Shown in pieces: positions 24,001-37,900 of a stretch of DNA of 64,000 nt. The position numbers and the translations under genes are program-made. Under the pieces are notes generated by a model. The model was not told where the DNA came from and searched no databases. It worked only from the letters and a program-made list of their open reading frames with translations. The stretch is from Diploscapter coronatus (Eukaryota > Nematoda > Chromadorea > Rhabditida > Rhabditidae), in contig OZ038422.1 in the NCBI GenBank assembly GCA_964036155.1, forward strand, positions 68,037,201 to 68,101,200, written 5' to 3'. How positions within the stretch are numbered: position 1 is the first letter of the stretch; every line of letters begins with the position of its first letter.

Positions 24001-27000
24001 CTTCGACTTCTTTTCGACGGCCTCGTCGCCGATGTGGCTTCAGAGTCGGGAGAAAAAATGGGAAAATTGGAGAAAAATGGCATTTTTTCGATTCGAGAAG
24101 TAAGCGAAAAATAACGAAGGGCGGATGCGAGAGGATGGAGTTTTGAATGAATGAATAGAGAAATGGATGGAGGGAGAGAGATGAGGCGATCGAATAGGAA
24201 ATGGCTCACAATTCAATGAATTATATACGATTTTACACAAATTTAGATGACATTTGCATACTTCGAGGTTAACCACTTTTATTAGGTTATCAGAACACAT
24301 GAGTTAGTTGAAAATTGAATTTTTGGCCTAAAATTTTTAACCCAATTTCTTGTAATAGTGTAAGATGCTTGGCTGGAGATTAGAAATTGTCCCGGCTACC
24401 TTCTAGGAAATTCGAAATTCGTCTTCCTGCTGTTTCTGCGGAAGGAGAAGAAACTAAGCTCCCTCAGGGCCGCCGCTGCTCGTTTTCTCACGGCTCACTT
24501 CAATTAGCGTTATCTCTATTTTTATCCGAAAATGGGAAAGTCTCCCAGCTTCTGCTTTCAAAACGCGGCCACGCAGCTCATGACTCTCCTTTCCCTATGA
24601 TCTGCAACTGCATTTGCGCATTCGAACTACAGCAATGATTTTCAGAATCTCATTTGCCCTAGAAGCAAGGAAAATAAGCTGAAAATTGAATAGCTCTACT
24701 AACTAGGCTGCGCATTTCTACCGAAAAAATGAAATGTGATTTCTCATTAGCGCCTTTACTTCTTTTGTAAATGTTCGTTACACTTTTGAATTAGACTAAT
24801 TTAATCAGCCAATTATTGAATGTTTGTGGCATTTGCAGAATGGATGCTATTTTCGAATCTTGTAATTTGAAATTTTGATAGCTTACTGTAGTCTGAGATG
24901 TGGGCTGTTGATGCAAGTCAGAACGAGAAGCGAGTGAATTGTATTGATTGAACTTCACAAGAAAGGATACTGTATTAGTGTATTGGGAAGGCATATTTAG
25001 CCGAGGTGGATGGCCGAAGACAGATCATCTCATAGACACAGCCCTGTGTTGTTCGCCTTTTTCCTCTCTATCGATTCTCATTCGCAGGCACGCCAATTAC
25101 CTAGAAAACCGCAGCACTGCGGCAGCAGCAGCGGGCAGGCCGCCTTATTCCTAAGATGGGCGACCCGAATGACACAAGAGAAATCGATAATTCGAATTTG
25201 CCGACTCAGGTAACCGGTACAGACAAAACTATAGACAGAAAAGTCTCATAGGCCTGAGACGGTCGTCGATTTGGCCCGGTTAAATCGATAATATTGTTTG
25301 AATTTCAACCGCCCGTAACTTTACGACCATTGTGCCAATCTCCATGGAAAAACAACGGAAGGAAGCCCTAACATAGAGGTAACGGCCTACCTGATCAGTT
25401 TTTGGTTAGCTAGTCAGCTTCTACCTATAAAATTACTTTGAAGAGGGCGAGTCTGAGTTGAATTGTGTATGTGTGAGAAGAAAGCGAGAGAGAAAGAGAG
25501 GTTGGCTGTGTTGAGAGAGGACCTGGGGAAATAGAGGAGGGCAGAGAAAACGACACAGCGAGAGACTGGAAGTGAAAAAGAGCGGCGCGCCTATATGCAG
25601 GCCTATGTCTGGTTTGTCTCTCAATTCCCCTCGCTATTTCTCGTCCCCTGCGTGTCTGAAAGCCCTTAGAACAGAATGGGGCAATGAATTTGTCTTCTCA
25701 AAGATATTTCGTCACGTTTTGTTTCTATCACCACGCACTCTCTCCTTCGCATTCTCACGCTATCTAGCAAACTCTTCCCCCCTCGTCTCTGGCAATTGGC
25801 AATAACTGATCGTTCATCATATTTGTTTATGTAAATTAGATAAATTTTCCTGTTGGACTTATTGAATGGATTTGTACGATTGGGAGAGGGCAATTCGAGG
25901 TTCGATTTGATATGGGTTGTGTGGGGAATGAATGTGATTGGAATGTTTTGTAGGCATTTTGGAAGTCTGCCAGGCTGCATGGCGGAGTGCCAATCTTGCG
26001 ACTGCGACTGCAGTCTCAGCCCTCAGCCCAGCGCCTACCCTGGCCAGCCCTGTGCAGCAGCCCTCTTTCCCTCGCATCTCTCGTCCAGTTCTGCAGTCTT
26101 TCTTCCAGACTCATATCATTCTCTCCTCTCTCCTTCATTTGTTTCCTCTCTTTATCTCTCCTCTCAAACAACGATCAAATAGTTTTTTCTTCGCTGTGAC
26201 AACTATGATTTCAAAAGAGAATGAAAAATTAAGGGCGGCTCTTACAAGTTAGAGTTCGGAGAAAGAGTTGGAAAGGATGCGGAAGCCAATCGAGAACTTA
26301 AAATTCAGCCTGCCAATTAAAAATTGGAAATGCTTTTCATATGTTCGAAGCATGAGCATTCGAGAATTTTATAGTCCACAGAATAATTATAGGTAAAAAG
26401 TCAATTCAAAAACATAACTGGCTCAAAAATAATAAGATGCAAAAAACATCTGCTTAATAAATATGCGGAACGTTACTTGTTAGTGGAAATATCAAGGCAA
26501 AAAGAGCTTAGTCTTCTAGAGCATGATAAAGCGAGTTTGAAGAAATAGCATTTGCAACCATCGAAGTTCTGAGTATAGAAAAATATTTTGGGTTTGATTT
26601 AGATAATGACATGTTGGCATGTTAGCGCGAAAATGATGTGATGTGCGCCATCATAGAGTCTGAAATTTGTAATAAATTCCAAGTTCTTAGTATTGGAAAT
26701 ATTCAAACTTAGCTGCTATTGATAAAAGTAGCGAAAGGGTCGTCGAATTTTTGCTTTTGCAAAATGTTTTTCATTGTATCAAAGTAAGTGTCAGATCAGC
26801 ATCTATTCAAACATTTTTTATCGCTAATATCTCAAAACTAAGAAGTACCTAGATCTCTTCTATGATTTGCTTGATGAGAGGACTATGATTTTCGTCTAAA
26901 CAGACTTGCAAGCTAAAAACCCGTCCAGCATTGCTGCAACGCTGGTACGAGTTTAGAATTTTTAAAGTTGTGGTGCGGTAGGGGTGTACGGTAGAAAAAT

Positions 27001-27140
27001 TAAAGAATCGAATCTTAAAAATCGCATTCGCCCTCAAAATAGCTATGACTTTTTCTTTATAAATTAGCAATCTTAACTAACATGTCATAACTTTTATGAT
27101 GCAGTGCGAGCAAAAAAATTCGAAAAAGTTGTATGTCTGC

Positions 27141-27387
27141 TTTTAAATCAGAGCTGGACGAGAGTATTTTTGCGAAAGTAGCGTTTTTGTTTACGGAAGG
27201 GTCAGGTCTCGGTTGCCTCTGTACTATATTCGATAAACCGAGCTCGATCCGATGGTGCTAGTAGCTACACTATAACTTCATCTCACGTCCCGCAAAAATC
27301 ACTTTCGGTCTAAAAATGAGCCGAAAGTTTCGATCCGCGAAAAACGCTACTTTCGCAAAAATACTTTCGTCCAGCCCTGTTCTAAAT
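27141..27387. mobile_element. 231-bp hAT-like MITE with 8-bp TSD
   Basis: The element at 27149-27379 has about 40-bp terminal inverted repeats starting CAGAGCTGGACGAGAG on the left. The reverse complement on the right starts CAGGGCTGGACGAAAG, and the two are almost identical through the AGTAGCGTTTTT end. The flanks are TTTTAAAT (27141-27148) and TTCTAAAT (27380-27387), an 8-bp duplication with one change. The CAGRG terminus and TSD length point to hAT. There is no transposase frame. Confidence 0.88.
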
Positions 27388-29461
27388 CTGAGCACTTCTT
27401 TCATAGATAGAAATCAGCTTATTTTTATCTTATAAACCGAGGCTAAATGCAAATCGTTACAGACGAGTTCTGATACAGAACCTGGTGTAAAAACGAAAAT
27501 TACCGTCCATTTCAGATCGTTAAATCAGTTTTTTTTCTTTCCACTTTTTGCTGATTGATGTCTCATCTCGATACTTACATTCGGCGCATCGCTCATTGAG
27601 AACAGTTCGAGAAAATAACTGCAATTCTACAATCTGATTAGAGTTACTATTCATGAGCGAAACAGGGATATTTTTCGACTTGTGCAGTCTGCACTCTGCG
27701 TCTCGTTCAGCCATTCTGAATCGAATCGAATCATTGAATCGTTCATTTCAGTTATTGTTGTTTTTGCCTTATTTGGTTAGACAAATTAAGGCAGTTTCTC
27801 AGTCTGCTTCTCTGCCCTTCGCTCCCTCGCACTCTCACCTTTTCATCAACAAGTCAGACATAATTCGAAGTGACATTTGTACTTAAAATGGGCGATCTGT
27901 GAATGGAAACGAAGGAAAGTTGGTGGAAGAGATGATGGGAAGTGAGGAGAGGAAAGAGATGAGCAGAAGTGTCATTTAGACAATTAATGAACACAATTAC
28001 GATAGATGATAGCACAGATGGAGAAGGAAACCGTGGAGACAATTTACGGACGATGATAAGACAGAAGACAGAAGAAGGAGGGGCAGAGGAAATGGGAGAC
28101 GGGATGGGAGTGAGGCGACGGTCGGATGGAAAAGAGGTACGGTAAAATGGCTGCTGGTGTGTGAATTAGTGATCTTATTTACACTGAGTTTTACACATGT
28201 GTTACTTTCACTTGTTATATTTTAGTAAGGAATTTTTGTGGAATTACGATTTTGCATCTGAAATTGTAGATTCAAAAATCAACTTTGAAAGTTGGAATTT
28301 TATCTTTCTTCTCTCATGTCTTATGACTTGGATTGCGTTAATTTTCACAAACAAATGATGGGGGAGTTGATAAAATCTCCCCCAGTCTTCCATTCTCTCG
28401 GTCTCTATCTCATTTTGGCGAACACCTTTCTGCGATATCCCTGCGCGTTCTCTTTTTCTCTCGCGGAAAGGTAGAATCTGCTTCGAAATGAGCGAGAACG
28501 AAAAAGATGAACTGCTGATTGTGAAGCGAGAGAAGACGAAGGAAGCAAGAAGAAGATGGATGAACGCCTTCTTCTCCGAAAGTACAACCTCTTTCTCTGG
28601 TTCGACCAGAAAATGCAGAAGAGAAGGGGAAAGGTCGAACTGAGCATATTGAAAGAAGAAATAAAGGGGAGGAACGAAAACTTTGCAACGCATTAGCCAA
28701 ATAAGCCAACTCACAATCAAAACATCCCACCCTTATTTCTGACGACTGATTGTGAGGCCAAATCAAATAATCCTATTATTCATCGTACATCATTCCAGCA
28801 TTTCAAACCAATTAGTCACTAATAAGCGCGTGAAAAGTTCGTCTGATTTTTATGCATATGAAGAAGAATTGAAATGCTATATTTGTCTGATAATTAGTAA
28901 TTCTTGAACTTCGAAAGAAGGGTAGAAAATACGTAGAATAAGAGCTTTATCGTTATGTTTTGATAGACAGACAGTTTTAATCATAATCACTTGAAAGTTT
29001 ATGCATAATCGCGATAGTACTTTTACAGATTTTACGCTCTAAATTTGTATGCTTGTAGGATTAATAATCTCGAAAATAGTATTAGTTTCCAAGTATTTTG
29101 GATATTTGGCCTGCGGATTAATTATCGGGAGATCATGTGATTCGCGAGTTGCTTTTTCGGGCATAAAACATGGGAATATGGAAAGAAAATTGAGAGAGAG
29201 AGAGGAGGGAAAAGAGGATAACTGACTTTGTGAGCAGCGAAACACGATTTGTTTGTGATTTGGGGGATAAAAAGATTTGCACCAAGGGAAAGTGCATATG
29301 CAGCGGGAAGGCAGATGTTGGAGGGAATAATATGCAGGGAATCTGAAACCGATACATTCGAGAGCACAATTGACTAATGAATGAGGTGAAGGAGCAAAGA
29401 TAAATAAATCGAGTAGAGGTTGAATAGTCAAAGCATAATGCAGTAATGAAACTGAAATAGG

Positions 29462-29540
29462 TATAAAAGTATCATAAAAACGAGTCTCGATCGCGCGCTC
29501 CCTCGGTTGGTCTTTGCTTCGCAAAGACTTCAAAACAACC
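29462..29540 (+). promoter_or_regulatory. TATA-like box plus stem-loop
   Basis: TATAAAA lies at 29462-29468. About 40 nt on, GGTTG and GTCTTTGC pair with GCAAAGAC and CAACC around a TTC loop (29505-29540). The inner 8-bp stem is perfect and a 7-nt bulge separates it from the outer stem. There is no coding frame with family resemblance downstream. It could be a small structured transcript; this is inference. Confidence 0.3.
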
Positions 29541-31919
29541 CAATTTCAAGTCAATCATAGAAACAAACAACGATCAATAGCAAATAAAAAACAAACAGCT
29601 ATATTCCCTCACTCATCCTCCTTTTTGACAATGATCAATTCATCTGCAAAGCTTTGCTATTCATGCATTTTCAATTCGAGACTAATTTGCAATTTTGTAT
29701 TCAAAATTAGCATATCATCTAACCAAAATCGATCTCGACTTTTACATTGCGCACCTCCATTAAATTACTTATCTAATGCTGAAAACTGCATCTCGATCCG
29801 ATAATCATATCACCAGATCTAAGCTTGAAAAAACACAAACAAACAGACAGACTCAACAAAAATACCAATTGTTTGAAGTTCGCAAAATAGCAAAAATTCG
29901 AAGAGTTGGGAACAATAATTCTATAAACTAGATAGAATATCTAAATCATCATTATGAGTCATAGCGCATAATATTTCAAAGAATTAGACGGATGAGTAGT
30001 GAGTTTTTCGTAAACGAACATATACAGACGAGTTTAGTCTAAAATTGTCTCTCACTGATAGATAAACTACAATCTTTCAGAAATTCATCGCTCTCTGAAA
30101 AGATCGAATTTTATATCGGTTTGCTTGTTCTGAAACTGAGACGAAATTCTATTTCTCAAACCAAACAACTTCGCTACAATTGAAAAAGTCGAAGAAAATG
30201 GCTGCTGCTGCTGGACATAAAATATTTAGAGTTCGAAATGAAAAGACTGAGACAGAGCAGAAAGGAAAATGGAAAGGAAATGCTGAAAAAGTGAAACAGA
30301 AACACTTGAGACGATTCACAAATTGCCAAAGGCCATGAATAAAAGACGAATGGAAAGGGAAGGGGAAGTGAGGACAGAAATGCTTCTGACAGAGCCACGC
30401 AGTTCTGATGCTATAATTCTGATAGACGTCATCAAGTTAAGAATGTTCGAGGTTTGAAAATTTTGCAAATTGGATAAATTTAGATCGAAACATTGCGACA
30501 TTCAAGTAATCCAACTGAAAGAAAAACGATAACGACAATTTAGAATATTAATGATAATCATTCATTTTGAAGTTCAGAAAATGTATGTATGCAGAAACGA
30601 TACATTAGACAGTTTTGTAAAAAAAAATAATGAACCGTCAATGTGTTTCATTTGAGTCTTGAAAAATAAAGCATGTATGAAAGTGAAAGAAAACATTTGC
30701 TGATAACCTCAATGAAAATGGCAAGTAACAAACAACACATTGACTCTGCATCACTATCAATTCTTAGTATCAATATCTTTCTTTTGCAATATTTTCATTT
30801 AAATAATCGATGGCAATATCTCTAAAATCGAATAATAGTTGTTCGTTTTGGGTTCGAGAAAACTTTGGTCTGTTATATCACAGTTCGCTTATTGACAGTT
30901 AATAGATCGATGAAGAATGAGAGGTACAGAGAAAAATGGCAGACATTTCCACACTGCGGGTCATAGAAGCAATGAAAGTAGGCCTCGTTTCTTATCAATA
31001 TTATCTGCTCCGCTGCAAGTCTCACACTGCAAATTCGACTATTTTGGTAGTTTAGACCATAATTTAACGATTTTTCTCTTCGTTTTCGCGGTTTGCTCTA
31101 ACCTATTATTGTAGTTAGTTTGTTGTGTTTTGGTATCTCTACACACGTGATTATTATAAATTTCCATGAGTTTTGTCTGCAGAGAATCATCGTAAAATCA
31201 GCGAACCCGAGGAAATAAACATTGCGAACAGAAAATCGCTAGTTTCTACGGGCATCGGCCGCGTTGTACATCTTGATGAGCAATTGGAGAGGAAGACGGA
31301 AAGAAAGCTGAGTCGTAAAATTCTCCGAAAGGTGAAATATTCGGTGTTCTCTCTGCGACCCTCTGCGCGATCTCTCCAATCCATTCTCTATTTCCCCCGA
31401 CTTGTGCCCGTTTTATGAGCGTCTCCCCTTCTTTGTCCCGCGATACCTATCGTCCTCGTAAAGAAGGGCAGCACTCGAAACGTCGGTGTCAAATTTGGGG
31501 CGGATCGCTATGCAAGAGTGAAGAAAGAATTGGAAGTGTGTTCGAATGAATAGCACATGTCAATCAACGATCAATAGAATTGCATATTAGGGCATTGTTT
31601 GATGGCACAGCAATGCAGAATATTCAAAGGAATAGACAAAGCAAAACACAATCAGTCTGGAATAATTAAGAATTAGTCATCGAAACCGAACACTTCCGAT
31701 AAAATTATTGGTTTATCACATGATTGTTGCCTCGAAATTTGTAGTATCTATCGTCTTGTTGTACATCAATATATGCGTATGATCTGCTTTCTTTCTGCAG
31801 ACAATATTTGCGATAAGTAGAGAAAGTTTCTAACAGACCGATATTGATTGACTATTCATACGGGAACTGCGTACATAAATCTCTGATTTTCTCAAATTTT
31901 GAATAAGAAATTTTTAGGA

Positions 31920-34900
31920 ATGACTTATTTGCTATTGCTACTCGTATTCCTAATTTGCTTAGCTTTGTTCTACGTATCGGAAGCATTCAATTTCTATGTG
32001 AAAGTTACATTTTACTACATTTGCATCCTTGGAAATGCGATATGCGGGACCTTCACTATGATTCCTTCCTGGCTGCGAGATGATGTAAGCCCTGCATTTT
32101 TTTAGTAAAAATAACTAGCAAAGTTTGGCTGAGATGATAATTTAGACGTGTGTAAGCGTTATCCTTATACCGTTTTAATGACAAGATGTTCCAACAACAA
32201 CCATTTGAAAATTTTCCGAATTATTACTAGATTTCGGAAGAGGAGCGAAGAAAGTTTTGATATGAAATTTTCCAGTCAGAATCAAAATTTCCTTTTTAAA
32301 CATTCCAAAATCGAAATTTTGAAGCGGAAGTGGGAATCGGCATCTTTCTTCTAAAAATGATCTAATAGTTCATAACTCATCGTAAAAAATAAATTTTGGA
32401 ATTTACAATGGAAGAATTTGGTAAAAAAGTTGATAAATTTTGAGTTATTTTTTCCTCGAGGTATGGAAAAGATATTCGAAACTTTAACCCATTTTTCTCG
32501 AAGTTGAAGTCCCATTTCTAAACTTTTCGAAGTCGAAATCGAAGTAAAAATTTTAATTCTAAAAATTACGACGTCGAGAGTTGTGTGCCTTTGCTTCTGA
32601 AGAAGCCTTCAATTTTGGACAAGAATACGTGAGAAAGTCAAATAGTCTTGGTTAGCCTGACCTCATAGATTGAAAATCGTCTAATGAATTTTCAATTCTG
32701 TTCATGGTTGTCAAGATTTTCGACCCTGCACTTTTACGTGTACGGCAGGAAGCAAAGAGGGCAAAGGGAAAGGTCGGATGGACAGAAAAAAGACACTCAG
32801 GCTGGGAATTCGAACGAACTGTAATTGGAGGGCAATTATGAAATTTGGTGGACGCGCAGTGGAGTGAAGTGAGTGAGGAGACGATAGATGAGAGAAGGGA
32901 AGGAAGAGGATTCAACCATTTCAGTCAATCATTTTATGCATTCTTTTATGGCTATGAACGGTCGTTGCAGTGCTGCAGTCAGTCAAAATAAACGATCAAT
33001 GAACAGCGAAATCCGAAAAATGCGACGATTCCAAATTTTGAGGGAGTCAAAATTATCAGTTTCGAACTTTTTCATACTGTTGAAATTTTGTCAATAGGAA
33101 TTTCTAAGCTACTTCCAGACTTCTATGCCACTTTCAATCTGTATGATTTTCTAGTGGGATAGAAAATTAGCGTAGTTAGATAATATCGACAGAAGTAAAT
33201 AAACATGAAAATGTGCAGAGATAGAATAAACCACGCGAACTAGGTGAAAGACGACTACGCTGTGGACGAACTCGCGAGAGAAAATCCAAAAAGAATGAAG
33301 CAGTGAAAGGTTGAAGTAGACTGGAGAGTATGAATATGCGCGGAATAGCTTCTTTCGATGGAATACGATAAAGTCCCAATACAACACGAATAAATACGAA
33401 TTTCAGGGTGCGGATTTCATATTCTACGCATTTCGATATTTTCAAGGATGGACAGGAATGAATGTTAGTTCTTTTTATATTTTTAACTCAATGTATTTTC
33501 TTAATTTTAGATAGAAATACGCGATTTCGATCGGGTTTATTCGAAAGTAAAGGGACCTGCGGTGGTCATTATGAACCATCAGGTAAATTTACGACACTTT
33601 GAATTAGGCCTCAGAATATTTTTATTCCTGGATAAATTTATGGACTTTGTTAATCTAGCGCAAATCTAGGCTTTATTGCATCAGACACTCCAAATTTAGA
33701 GCATCAAGAAGCATTTTTATTCCTGATTTTCGAGCTTTTAACGTCGAATTAGCACCATAACACAGTGGATTAGCGCGTTGTCTTTGTTGTCTCGCACCTG
33801 CTTATTTTTCTTGTGGGTTCGTCTTTTTTGCCAAAAATCACTGATTTTCTTTAGCAGAGGCTCTGTATACGCAGCTGTTTGGTTCGAGAGAAGAAACGCA
33901 TAAATTCTATTTCTTACTATTAGCCGAAGTGAATAGCTCATTGCATGCAATGATTGAGAAATTGAGTGATGTTCTGGCAAGAAACAAACGGACAATTCTT
34001 TTCTTTCTTCCTAAAATAGATCTATAATCTGCGATGATTGCTAGAATAGTTTTGAAGTAAGGATATTGGTAAACAAAATTTTCGAGAAACTCTAACATCG
34101 TTTTCGTAATCGAGATTGATTTTGTCAATAACCCCTAGAAATTGAAAATCTTCTCGAAGTTAATTCGAAATTTGTATCATCTTTGATCAGATATAGCAGA
34201 CTTTGAATACGAATAAGAATAACTCTCCAAGAGATTTTTATGGATAAAAGTAGCTTTGAAATGAAGTCACGAAGTGAATAGAAGTTCATCGAGACAGCCG
34301 AATACAACTAAATTGAACAGCGAAATATAAAGGTGCAATACAAATTCGTGAAAGATTTTCGAAAGCTGGCAGTGATATTTGAGAGATAAATAGAGCTGAG
34401 TTGGACGAGAATTAAAATCGAGTTTTTTTTTTTTTGTAATTTATGAAACTCGTGAAATTTATTGACGATGAAAGGAAATTGTTTGGAGACTTGGGCAGGG
34501 GGTTTGTATGACACAAACAGGAGAATGGAAACAGAAAGAGGGAGTATGATCGAAACGAATCTCTGGACCTGTGCCAATCACAGTGCAGAGGAAAGAGAAG
34601 AGGAAAATTGGCAGAAGAACAGGGGAAAGAGTTGGCGAGGAGCCAAAATGACAAATCACAATACACCTGAAATGATTCTTGGAAGTGCATCTCTTGAATG
34701 AAGTGAACTGAGGCTAATTTTAGTTTCGATGCAAAGATCAAACTTTGAAATTTCAAGTTTCAATAGTAAACTAAGCTCTTAAAACTATTAGTCAAGCTTA
34801 GCATTCTTCCTTTCAATTTTCATTTCATAATCTTGTCTAAAAATATTCAATTACTAAAAGTATAGCTATTTATCACGTTTTGCAGTCGAATTGACAAAAA

Positions 34901-37900
34901 TATCTGCGTTTAAAATGGCAATAACAATATCAGCAAAGTGATCATAAAATTTTATAGTCGCGTATGAAATAACGGGTAAAACTAATTCCATTTTGAATTG
35001 CTATTTTTCATGAAAGATATGGGCGTTTTAGAAATGGAAAATCGAATTTTAAATGATGAATACGTGAGGGTGGAGATGGGAAGGATATTTCCGGTTTCCT
35101 TCATTGAATTTTCATATCGCGTATCCAGGCAATGAAATGATGCGATTCCAGATCAAAATGGTCCAAATACGCATAATAAATGCGGAATATATTTGGATCT
35201 TTGAATAAGCCGAATTTGCAAAAGTTAATAGTTCTCAGAAATAAACAAAAACGCGCATGTATTGCCAAAATCGCCTCCGAGAGAAGTCTGCTTCTTATTC
35301 TTCGCAAAGGCTACGTTCAGTTTTCGTTTTCCAAGAGCCCTCAACAAAAGCTATGCTTATTTAGTGTTTTTCATGAATAACAAGGCACCTATCTTGCTTT
35401 TTGGCACGTTATGTATGCATAGTATAATTGAACTAACAAATTTAATTTGATACTCAAAATCAATCAATAATATTTAAATTATTATGGGGTTGTTTTGGAT
35501 CAAAGTCCGATTTCTATGTTGTGAAAAAATTTTAGTGGAGGCTGAAGGTTGAGAACAATTCTGATCGTGAACGTAACCTAATAAGCCCAGTAATTGTGAA
35601 CCGAATTGGATGAAATTTTCCGCACATATTCTTCTCATAAAATTGTAAATTACTATCAAGTTTCATTCAAATTGGTCCACGCTAATTGATCATACCATAT
35701 TGTATTCCTAATGGTAATTGCTTCAACTTTTTTTTTTTAAATCTTAACATTATCTATTCCGTTACGAAAATATCCCAAGTTATTTAAAATTAAAATTTAC
35801 TAAAGTCGCGAAAAATTTCGCCATTATCGGCATTACTTGATTTCACAAATAAACTCTAATAATTTAGCTAAAATAGTAGGATCTCTTAACATCATTACAT
35901 TCGGTTTAAAATATGAAGCTACAGCTGGAATTTAAATAATACAAAATTGCTGCTATTGCATATCGCGTTATTAATTATTTCAAACTTGCATCATTATTCG
36001 AATAAGATATTTCTATCGAAAATTCAGAGCACAATTGGAGATGTATTCACGATGTCTTACAGCTGGCCTCCTCGAGGAGTTGTGATGATGAAGAAGTCGC
36101 TGGAATTCATACCTTTCTTCAACACGACCAGTTGGATGGCAAGTTGTTAAAATTGGTTAAATTTATTTAATTAAACGCTTTCTAGAAATCAGACAGAAAG
36201 GTTATAATCTATTTTATGTTTGATAAAAACGGTGAAACACGTGGTAGTAGAGCAAATCGATATTATACTTTCAGAGTCTGATATGGAGATTTTTGGAGGG
36301 TCCTTAATTTTCAAAATACCGGGTCTCGATATCCAAATCTCGCGATTTTTTAGAGTTTTGACGAAAGTTTTCAACTACAAAGTTAGAAGAAAAAATCCAG
36401 AGAGTATCATACAAAAACAATCTCCTATGAGTATCCATTAGGAACCCGGCCAGATGGGTCGGAAAAGTGACCGAAGATTTCTAACACATAATTCAAATGC
36501 TAATTTTGGAATTCTGGCATTTCTAGTTGTAAATACACAAAGTGCGTCCTTGAACACCTCAAAATTTTTGCCATAATGCGATTTCACTGCTCAATCCGAT
36601 TGGACTCTACAATCTACTTTGACTGAATTGAAACGACCTAATCCGATCGTCTCTTTTTCCATGCCTTGAGAAAGAGATTTTCTTGGCGCATAGACTACAG
36701 TCTACGAATTAGTTTTCGCATCTTTTTGCTATTGTGAGGATTAAAATCTGTAGGGCAATATCATGATCCCTTCTCCCTGATCTACAGGGAGAATGTAAAA
36801 TCCAAAATTCTAGAATGATTGGAATTTTTCAACGAATGACGACCATAAATGTGTCCAAATTATGCAATGCACTTTTTTCGAACCAAAATGAAGTGATGTA
36901 TTATGGATGCCGATTAGTTTGCTGTTCTCTCAATTGGATTATTGAATTTTTAGCGTTCACAGACGTGAAATAGACTAAATTGGTTTTATTACGAGGCGCA
37001 CAAAATGACTGCCAATTTTGGAAAAATGGGCAGCAACATTGTTATGAGAGAGCAAAAAGAGTGCAAGAAAGAGAAGAAAAAGTGTATTTCAGATTGAAAT
37101 TTGAAGGTTTTTTGAATGGAAGAGTTTGCCTGCTGTCTGTCTGGTTGAATGTTTTGAATGTGTTGTTGAGGTGCATCTCAAGCCCACTTGAATTCGCATT
37201 TGAGCGTTATTTCCACAGAGCCAGACGAGTTTTTGAGCGGCAAAAGCGAAGAGCTTCTAGAGTTGCAGACAGAACAGAGCAGCGACGATGAGGAGAGAAT
37301 TGACTTCGTGTGAGGTCGAGGGGCACATCCAGAAAAAAATACTGCTCTATTGCATTTACAATGAGAAAAAAAATGAAAAAAACGATAACTTTATGAATAG
37401 CATATACGAATTTTTTCAACATCCACCTTGTGTGTATTTTTTCGTCATAATTGGTGAAATATTCACAATCAAAACTTGTTATCTGCAAAATTAAAAAAAA
37501 AAAAATTTGAAATAATTTTTGATAACGACTAATGATTTCCAGTCTAAAATTTTCTTTAAATTTTGTAAACTACTATGAACTGAATTAACTACGATCATGG
37601 ACAGTATTCAAAATCGAATCGAATCGAAGATTGATCATATCATATTATATTGAGCTTGAAAATTATAACTTATCGAGTCTTTGTTATCCTTTTATAAAAT
37701 ACAATAATGCGATTCATAGGAACATGAAAAATGCTATCCAATAGATGATTCATTTTTATCATCAACTATTCAGTGCAATTCGATCTTCGTTGAACGATTC
37801 AAGAAAACAGACCCGATGAGGGCTGTTGACACATGCGTCGATAAAATGACTAAGAAGAATCTGAAGCTGTGGGTGTTTCCTGAAGGAACTCGGAATCGAC

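Larger units (their letters stand above)
20025..31919. other. About 11.9 kb gene-poor region rich in purine/pyrimidine tracts
   Basis: No coding exon supported on either strand. Long polypurine or polypyrimidine stretches recur: GA-rich at about 20400-20650, 23690-23850, 25435-25580, 27900-28140, 28480-28680, 29150-29330 and 30180-30400. CT-rich stretches lie at about 22610-22740, 23940-24010, 25620-25800 and 26040-26170. The many Ser/Leu/Phe-rich frames there are translations of these tracts. Two TATA-like candidates (20993, 29462), an (AG)15 run and a hAT MITE lie here. Exact ATGCAAAT-type octamers occur at 24252-24259 and 27447-27454. It probably contains regulatory DNA for one or both flanking divergent genes. 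Confidence 0.55.

Noticed and set aside
25195..25420. Possible inverted-repeat element bounded by AGGTAACCGGT and ACGGCCTACCT
   Set aside because: Pairing is too weak and no target duplication was found.
20401..30400. Many Ser/Leu/Phe/Arg-rich frames of 70-170 codons
   Set aside because: They are translations of polypurine/polypyrimidine tracts, overlap one another on both strands and have no splice or family support.
30876..30900. TATCACAG seed resembling the miR-2/miR-43 family
   Set aside because: The 60 nt on either side do not pair with it to form a precursor hairpin; an 8-nt match is expected by chance.
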